Shown one piece after another: positions 59,208 through 64,000 of a DNA stretch of 64,000 bases (its first letter is position 1; every line of letters starts with the position of its first letter). The stretch covers positions 372,001-436,000 of the forward strand of contig NZ_JAJNCZ010000003.1 of assembly GCF_021026345.1 (NCBI RefSeq). The letters run 5' to 3'. The position numbers were made by a program, and so were the translations under genes. This DNA comes from Rhizobium sp. GN54. Lineage in GTDB: Bacteria > Pseudomonadota > Alphaproteobacteria > Rhizobiales > Rhizobiaceae. Under the pieces are notes generated by a model, which did not search any database, was not told the origin of the DNA, and was given only the letters and a program-made list of their open reading frames with translations.

Positions 59208-62200
59208 TCAGCCGATCGCCATCAGGCTGGCATTGCCGCCGGCGGCGGTGGTGTTGATCGAGGTCGAAACCTCCTCCAGAAGCCAGCTCAGGCAATAGGC
59301 ATCCGCACCGGTGGCCGCGAGCGCCTCGCTCGAGGCGGCCTGGACCAGCACCAGCGGACCGGGCAGGGCGGCGATCCTTTCATTGGCCGCGCGGATCTGA
59401 TCGCTGTCGCCCTCGACCAGCGCGCCGGCGAAGGGACCGCTTTTGGCCCAGTCGTTCGACCAGGCGATCCGGGCCGCGACGCTTGCCGGCAGGTCCCTGA
59501 GCGCGGACTGCAGGCCGCAGGCCGCATCGATCACGGCGCGGTTGCCGGTGGCAAGGACGGCCACGATCTGGCTGTAGAGACCGTTTTCGGTGCCTGGCAC
59601 CAGCAGCACCTGCCCGCGCGGGTGAAGCGCATAGAGATTGCGCTCGCCGACAGGGCCGGGCAGCTCGATGTCGAGGCCGAGGGCCGAAGCGCTGCCGGTA
59701 TCGCGGGCGGCCTGCGCCTGCATATTCATGCCGCGCTGGCCGAGCCACCGGGCGAAATCCGTCAGCGCCGGATCGGTATGCACCGAGCTGTGCTGCGGCG
59801 GGATCGGCGCGACCTTGACGAGACGGCCGAGATAGAGCGGGCCGCCGGCCTTCGGACCCGTGCCGGAGAGGCCGCGCCCGCCGAAAGGCTGGACGCCGAC
59901 CACGGCGCCGATGATGTTGCGATTGACGTAGAGGTTGCCCGCCTTCACCCGGCTTGTCACATGCGCGATCGTCTCGTCGAGGCGCGTGTGAAGGCCGAAG
60001 GTGAGGCCGTAGCCGGTGGCGTTGATGTCGTCGATCAACCGGTCGAGATCGTCGCGCCGGAAGCGGATGACGTGCAGGACCGGGCCGAAGACCTCGCGCT
60101 TGAGCTCCGAGAGGCTGTCGAGCTCGACGATCGTCGGCGGCACGAAGGTGCCCGCGTCTGTCGCAGCCTCCAGCGCGATCTGCTCCACCTTGCGACCCTT
60201 CTTGCGCATGCCCTCGACATGCCCCTCGATGATGCCCTTGGCCTCGGCGGTGATGACCGGCCCGATATCGACGGAGAGCCTGTCGGTGCGGCCGATCTGC
60301 AATTCGTGCAGCGCGCCCTTGAGCATGCCGAGCGTGCGCTCGGCCACGTCCTCCTGCAGGCAGAGCACGCGCAGCGCCGAGCAGCGCTGGCCGGCGCTGT
60401 CGAAGGCGGACGCGATCACGTCGAAGACCACCTGCTCGGCCAGCGCCGACGAATCGACGATCATCGCGTTCTGGCCGCCGGTCTCGGCGATCAGTGGGAT
60501 CGGCCTGCCATCGGCAGAAAGCCGGCCGGCGAGCTGCGCCTGGATCAGGCGGGCGACCTCGGTCGAGCCGGTGAACATGACGCCGGCGACCTCGGGGGCG
60601 GCGACGAGCGCAGCGCCGACGCGGCCGTCGCCCGGCAGGAGCTGCAACGCCTCGGCCGGAATGCCGGCCTCGTGCAGCAGGCGGACCCCTTCGGCGGCGA
60701 TCAGCGGCGTTTCCTCCGCCGGCTTGGCCAGCACCGGATTGCCGGTGACGAGGGCGGCGGCGATCTGGCCGGTGAAGATCGCCAGCGGGAAATTCCACGG
60801 GCTGATGCAGACGACCGGGCCGAGCGGCGCATGCGCCGGACCGAGCGTGCGGCGGGCCTGCTCGGCATAGTAGCGCAGGAAATCGATCGCCTCGCGCACC
60901 TCGGCAATGGCGTTCGGCAGCGACTTGCCGGCCTCCCGCACGATCAGGCCGAGAAGGGTCGGCATGCGCGCCTGCATGGCATCGGCGGCGCGCACGAGGC
61001 AGGCGGCGCGCTCGGAAGGCGGCACGGCGGCCCAGCGCGGAGCGGCGGCGGCGGCGAGCGTCACGGCAGCCCGCGCGGTCTCCTCGGATGCCTCGGTGAC
61101 CGTACCGACCAGGTCGCGATGGTCGCCCGGGTTGAGGACGTCGCGGGTCGCCCCGCCGCCCGCACCGCTCGCAAGCTGCGGTTCGGCCTTCCAGGCGATG
61201 GCGGCGCTGGCTTCCAGCGCGTCGCAGAGCTCGGCCAGCGTCGCCTCGTTGGAAAGGTCGAGGCCCGCCGAATTCGGCCGCGCGCCGTAGAGATCGGTCG
61301 GCAGCGCGATCTGGTCGTGGCGGGCGCCGACGACCGCCATCGAACGGACCACCTCGACGGGATCGGCGATCAGTTCGTCGATGGAGACGGCCGGATCGGC
61401 GATGCGGTTGACGAAGGAGGAATTGGCGCCGTTCTCCAGCAGGCGGCGGACGAGATAGGCCAGCAGCGTCTCGTGCGTGCCGACAGGCGCATAGATGCGG
61501 CAGGGCCGGTCTAGATGGCCGCGGCCGACCACCTCGTCATAGAGCGGCTCGCCCATGCCGTGCAGGCACTGGAACTCGTACTTGCCGACGGTGAAGTCGG
61601 GACCGGCGAGATGATAGATGGCCGCCAGCGTCTGGGCGTTGTGGGTGGCGAACTGCGGGAACACCGCGTCCGTCGCCGCAAGCAGCTTGCGGGCGCAGGC
61701 GATGTAGGAGACGTCGGTGTGGACCTTGCGGGTATAGACGGGGAAATCGGCAAGACCGTCCACCTGGGCGCGCTTGATCTCGGCGTCCCAGTAGGCCCCC
61801 TTGACGAGGCGCACCATGATGCGCCGGCCCGAGCGGCGGGCGAGGTCGATGATGAAATCGAGCACGAACGGGCAACGCTTGCCATAGGCCTGGACGACGA
61901 AGCCCATGCCGTTCCAGCCGGCAAGATCGGGATCGGTGCAGAGGCTTTCCAGGAGGTCCAGCGACAGCTCCAGCCGGTCGGCCTCCTCCGCATCGATGTT
62001 GAGGCCGATGTCGTAGCGCTTCGACAGCAGCGCCAGCGCCTTCACCTTCGGCAGGAGTTCGCCCGTGACGCGCCCGGCCTGCGCACGCGAATAGCGCGGA
62101 TGCAGGGCGGAGAGCTTGATGGAGATGCCGGGGCCCTCATAGATGCCGCGGCCGGCAGAGGCCTTGCCGATGGCGTGGATGGCGGCCTCGTAGTCGCGGT

Positions 62201-62909
62201 AGTAGCGCTCGGCATCGGCCGCCGTCGTCGCCGCCTCGCCCAGCATGTCGTAGGAATAACGGAAGCCCTTCTGCTCCAGCGCCCGCGAACGGTTGAGCGC
62301 CTCGTCGATCGTCTCGCCGGTGACGAACTGCTCGCCCATCATCCGCATCGCCATGTCGACGCCGCGACGGATCACAGGCTCGCCGCAGCGGGCGATCAGA
62401 CGGGTCAGCGCGGCGGAGAGGCTGCGGTCGTTGACGGTGCCGGTGAGCTTGCCGGTGACGACGAGGCCCCAGGTCGCGGCATTGACGAACAGCGAGCGAC
62501 CGCCGCCGATATGCGACTTCCAGTCTCCGTCGGCGATCTTGTCGCGGATGAGCGCATCGCGGGTCGCCGTGTCGGGAATGCGCAGCAGTGCTTCGGCCAG
62601 GCACATCAGCGCCACGCCTTCCTGGCTCGACAGCGAATATTCATGCACCAGCCCCTCGACGCCGGTGCCCTTGTGCTTGGCGCGCAGCGCCGTGATCAGC
62701 TTGCGGGCGGTGGCGGCGATGGCGGCACGCTGCCCGGGCGGAACCGTCGCCGCCTCCAGGAGCGGCTGCAGGCATTCGGCCTCGGGACGGCGGTAGGCGG
62801 CGGTGATCGCCTGGCGGAGCGGATTTTGCGGGCGCAGCGGCGGGGCAAAATCGGCAAAGGGGCGACCGGCAGGGATCGCGGCTTCCGGGGAAGAGGAGGT
62901 CTTGGTCAT
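59208..62909 (-). CDS. putA: Bifunctional proline dehydrogenase / P5C dehydrogenase PutA
   Basis: A 1233-residue enzyme oxidising proline to glutamate in two steps. Residues about 60-500 form the FAD-dependent proline dehydrogenase (GPGISIKLSALHPRYSRAQ, NIDAEEADRLELSL, VRLVKGAYWDAEIK, QFATHNAQT). Residues about 545-1010 form the aldehyde dehydrogenase (ISPWNFPLAIFTGQ, LIAETGGQNAMI with the Glu, AGQRCSALR with the catalytic Cys, FGGRGLSGTGPKAGG). A C-terminal extension follows, and the last residues TSINTTAAGGNASLM match the conserved PutA tail. There is no N-terminal ribbon-helix-helix, so it is not an autorepressor; the divergent PutR takes that role. ATG at 62909 is supported by the family start; the frame is open to 62981. 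Confidence 0.97.
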   Translation of the reverse strand: MTKTSSSPEAAIPAGRPFADFAPPLRPQNPLRQAITAAYRRPEAECLQPLLEAATVPPGQRAAIAATARKLITALRAKHKGTGVEGLVHEYSLSSQEGVALMCLAEALLRIPDTATRDALIRDKIADGDWKSHIGGGRSLFVNAATWGLVVTGKLTGTVNDRSLSAALTRLIARCGEPVIRRGVDMAMRMMGEQFVTGETIDEALNRSRALEQKGFRYSYDMLGEAATTAADAERYYRDYEAAIHAIGKASAGRGIYEGPGISIKLSALHPRYSRAQAGRVTGELLPKVKALALLSKRYDIGLNIDAEEADRLELSLDLLESLCTDPDLAGWNGMGFVVQAYGKRCPFVLDFIIDLARRSGRRIMVRLVKGAYWDAEIKRAQVDGLADFPVYTRKVHTDVSYIACARKLLAATDAVFPQFATHNAQTLAAIYHLAGPDFTVGKYEFQCLHGMGEPLYDEVVGRGHLDRPCRIYAPVGTHETLLAYLVRRLLENGANSSFVNRIADPAVSIDELIADPVEVVRSMAVVGARHDQIALPTDLYGARPNSAGLDLSNEATLAELCDALEASAAIAWKAEPQLASGAGGGATRDVLNPGDHRDLVGTVTEASEETARAAVTLAAAAAPRWAAVPPSERAACLVRAADAMQARMPTLLGLIVREAGKSLPNAIAEVREAIDFLRYYAEQARRTLGPAHAPLGPVVCISPWNFPLAIFTGQIAAALVTGNPVLAKPAEETPLIAAEGVRLLHEAGIPAEALQLLPGDGRVGAALVAAPEVAGVMFTGSTEVARLIQAQLAGRLSADGRPIPLIAETGGQNAMIVDSSALAEQVVFDVIASAFDSAGQRCSALRVLCLQEDVAERTLGMLKGALHELQIGRTDRLSVDIGPVITAEAKGIIEGHVEGMRKKGRKVEQIALEAATDAGTFVPPTIVELDSLSELKREVFGPVLHVIRFRRDDLDRLIDDINATGYGLTFGLHTRLDETIAHVTSRVKAGNLYVNRNIIGAVVGVQPFGGRGLSGTGPKAGGPLYLGRLVKVAPIPPQHSSVHTDPALTDFARWLGQRGMNMQAQAARDTGSASALGLDIELPGPVGERNLYALHPRGQVLLVPGTENGLYSQIVAVLATGNRAVIDAACGLQSALRDLPASVAARIAWSNDWAKSGPFAGALVEGDSDQIRAANERIAALPGPLVLVQAASSEALAATGADAYCLSWLLEEVSTSINTTAAGGNASLMAIG

Positions 62910-63052
62910 GGTGGCGCGCTCTCGGAAAGATGGGGCAATTCGACCGGCCGTCCGGCCGGGCCGCGCCGCTTCGCCGGTCATCCCCGGCGCGCCCTCTCGC
63001 AGCGGAGCGATGGTAGCATCGATGCGAATTCCATGTTGACTTGATTTTGCGA

Positions 63053-63073
63053 CAGATTAGGCCGATCAATCTG
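63053..63073 (+). promoter_or_regulatory. Candidate PutR operator in the putA-putR intergenic region
   Basis: CAGATT (63053-63058) and AATCTG (63068-63073) form an inverted repeat with a 9-nt spacer, in the AT-rich middle of the 192-nt gap between divergent putA and putR. Size and symmetry fit an Lrp/AsnC site. It lies 28 nt before the putR start, so it could serve autoregulation as well as putA control. Confidence 0.4.
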
Positions 63074-63101
63074 ATTAGAACTCGTTTTTAAGGCAAACTG
63101 A

Positions 63102-63602
63102 ATGGCAAAGGCGCAAACCATCGACGATTTGGACCAGTTCGACATTCGCATCCTCGACGTGCTCAGCCAGGACGGACGGATCTCCGTGACAGAGTTGTCC
63201 AGGCGGGTGGGATTGTCAAAGACGCCGTGCCAGGCGCGGCTGAAGCGGCTGATCGACGAGGGCTTCATCCTCGGCTTCCACGCCGAGATCAACCTGCGCA
63301 AGCTCGGCCTCGACCATATCGCCTTTGCCGAGGTCAAGCTGTCGGACACGCGCGAGAAGGCGCTCGAGGCGTTCAACAGCGCCGTGCGCCGCATTCAGGA
63401 GGTGGAGGAGTGCCACATGATCGCGGGCTCCTTCGACTATCTTCTGAAGGTGCGCACCTCCGATATCCGGAGATATCGCGAGGTGCTGGGGGAAAAGATC
63501 TCCAGCCTGCCGAACGTCGCCAACACCTCGACCTTCGTCGTCATGCAGGCGGTCAAGGACAGTGGCGCAGCAAGCCCGGCGCTCACGGATGTCACGCGGT
63601 GA
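63102..63602 (+). CDS. putR: Lrp/AsnC-family regulator PutR
   Basis: A 166-residue regulator. An N-terminal helix-turn-helix (FDIRILDVLSQDGRISVTEL, RRVGLSKTPCQARLKRL) is followed by the RAM ligand-binding domain (HIAFAEVKLSDTREKALEAF, VEECHMIAGSFDYLLKV, VANTSTFVVMQAVK). It is divergent from putA, and in rhizobia and Agrobacterium such a gene (PutR) activates putA in response to proline. The ATG at 63102 gives a normal N-terminus. DUF6074-like and other small genes follow but are separate. Confidence 0.94.
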   Translation: MAKAQTIDDLDQFDIRILDVLSQDGRISVTELSRRVGLSKTPCQARLKRLIDEGFILGFHAEINLRKLGLDHIAFAEVKLSDTREKALEAFNSAVRRIQEVEECHMIAGSFDYLLKVRTSDIRRYREVLGEKISSLPNVANTSTFVVMQAVKDSGAASPALTDVTR

Positions 63603-63682
63603 AACGGAATAACGAAGCGGAAACCTGACGTTAACCATGCGCCCCGTATGCAGGACCGATCGCATACGAGGGGACAGCATTC

Positions 63683-63982
63683 ATGAGCGCCGCATCCGCA
63701 ACCGCCCGCCCGACGACGAGCACGGCTCCGATTCCGTTTCCGATCGCAAGGCGGACGAAGGTGGTGCGCCGCTGCGCCGCCGAACTGGAGGCCCTGCATG
63801 GCGAGCCGGCGCTGGTCTACTGGCGTTCCGAATGCCGCAAGCTCGCCGAGGAACTGCTCTCGCTCGGCTGCGAGGAGGCCGAGATGCGCCTGCAGGTGCT
63901 CGACTTCCAGGACGAGGTCCAGGCCGAACTGCGCCGCCGGCAGGAGGCCCGCAGCCTGCGCGAAAACGCCGGCACGGCCTGA
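63683..63982 (+). CDS. Small DUF6074-like protein
   Basis: A 99-residue soluble protein with an unstructured Ser/Thr/Ala-rich N-terminus (about 18 residues). The core is helical: IPFPIARRTKVVRRCAAEL, then ALVYWRSECRKLAEELLSLG, and a charged C-terminal helix with QVLDFQDEVQAELRRR. The FPIARR..VR and W..E...L pattern matches the DUF6074 proteins of Rhizobiaceae, which have no known function. ATG at 63683 has GAGGGGA with 7-8 nt spacing. It lies 80 nt downstream of putR on the same strand and is complete within the window. Confidence 0.8.
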   Translation: MSAASATARPTTSTAPIPFPIARRTKVVRRCAAELEALHGEPALVYWRSECRKLAEELLSLGCEEAEMRLQVLDFQDEVQAELRRRQEARSLRENAGTA

Positions 63983-64000
63983 TTCGCCCACCCCGCCCAC

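Overview
The window (about 65% G+C, dense genes, many 1-14 nt start/stop overlaps, few T-rich terminators) looks like the chromosome of an alphaproteobacterium of the Rhizobiaceae (Rhizobium/Agrobacterium/Ensifer/Shinella type). This rests on the gene families (PutA with a divergent Lrp-type PutR, 180-kDa NAD-glutamate dehydrogenase, a DUF6074-like protein, PhoQ-like kinase, TPP-riboswitch thi operon) and on the loose leuB / asd / leuD housekeeping neighbourhood. I cannot name the species. I saw no tRNA, rRNA, CRISPR array, insertion sequence or prophage.

Layout. 1-1.8 kb: an isoquinoline-1-oxidoreductase-type molybdenum hydroxylase pair (large subunit cut by the window edge) and an AraC regulator. 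2-5.5 kb: an RTX-repeat protein divergent from a PepSY / response regulator / histidine kinase operon; the shared intergenic region holds a TGTCAG-N5-TGTCAG direct repeat like a PhoP box. 5.7-6.6 kb: an alpha/beta hydrolase.

6.6-20.4 kb: the main accessory element, a two-gene hybrid NRPS/PKS line on the minus strand. The first gene encodes formyltransferase, a degenerate condensation-like segment, an adenylation domain interrupted by a luciferase-like monooxygenase, and a carrier domain. The second encodes KS-AT-KR-DH-like-ACP-C-A-PCP-TE. The interrupted A domain reads as glycine-type (DILQMGMIWK by hand alignment). The predicted product is a small N-formylated, possibly N-hydroxylated aminoacyl-ketide joined to one further amino acid.

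20.9-27.9 kb: a TPP-riboswitch-led thiamine salvage operon, thiX-thiY-thiM-thiE-thiD, that runs by overlapping genes into a fused TRAP permease and its binding protein; no thiZ ATPase is present. 27.9-43 kb: mostly housekeeping genes (MFS carrier, NAD-GDH, pdxY, beta-carbonic anhydrase, MltB-like transglycosylase, asd, MHS transporter with a large inserted loop, PAP2 phosphatase, leuB), with several convincing terminators.

43-51 kb: a cupin and a six-gene minus-strand operon (BMP-type binding protein, amidase, ABC ATPase, two permeases, CodA-like deaminase) that probably imports and degrades a nitrogen heterocycle. 51.5-55.3 kb: an EptA-type lipid A phosphoethanolamine transferase with its own two-component system. 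55.3-64 kb: CitE-like lyase with DUF1737, leuD, RidA, a zincin-like metallopeptidase, bifunctional PutA with divergent PutR, and a small DUF6074-like protein.

Start sites were chosen from visible Shine-Dalgarno sequences and overlaps. All family names come from reading motifs; no database search was run.
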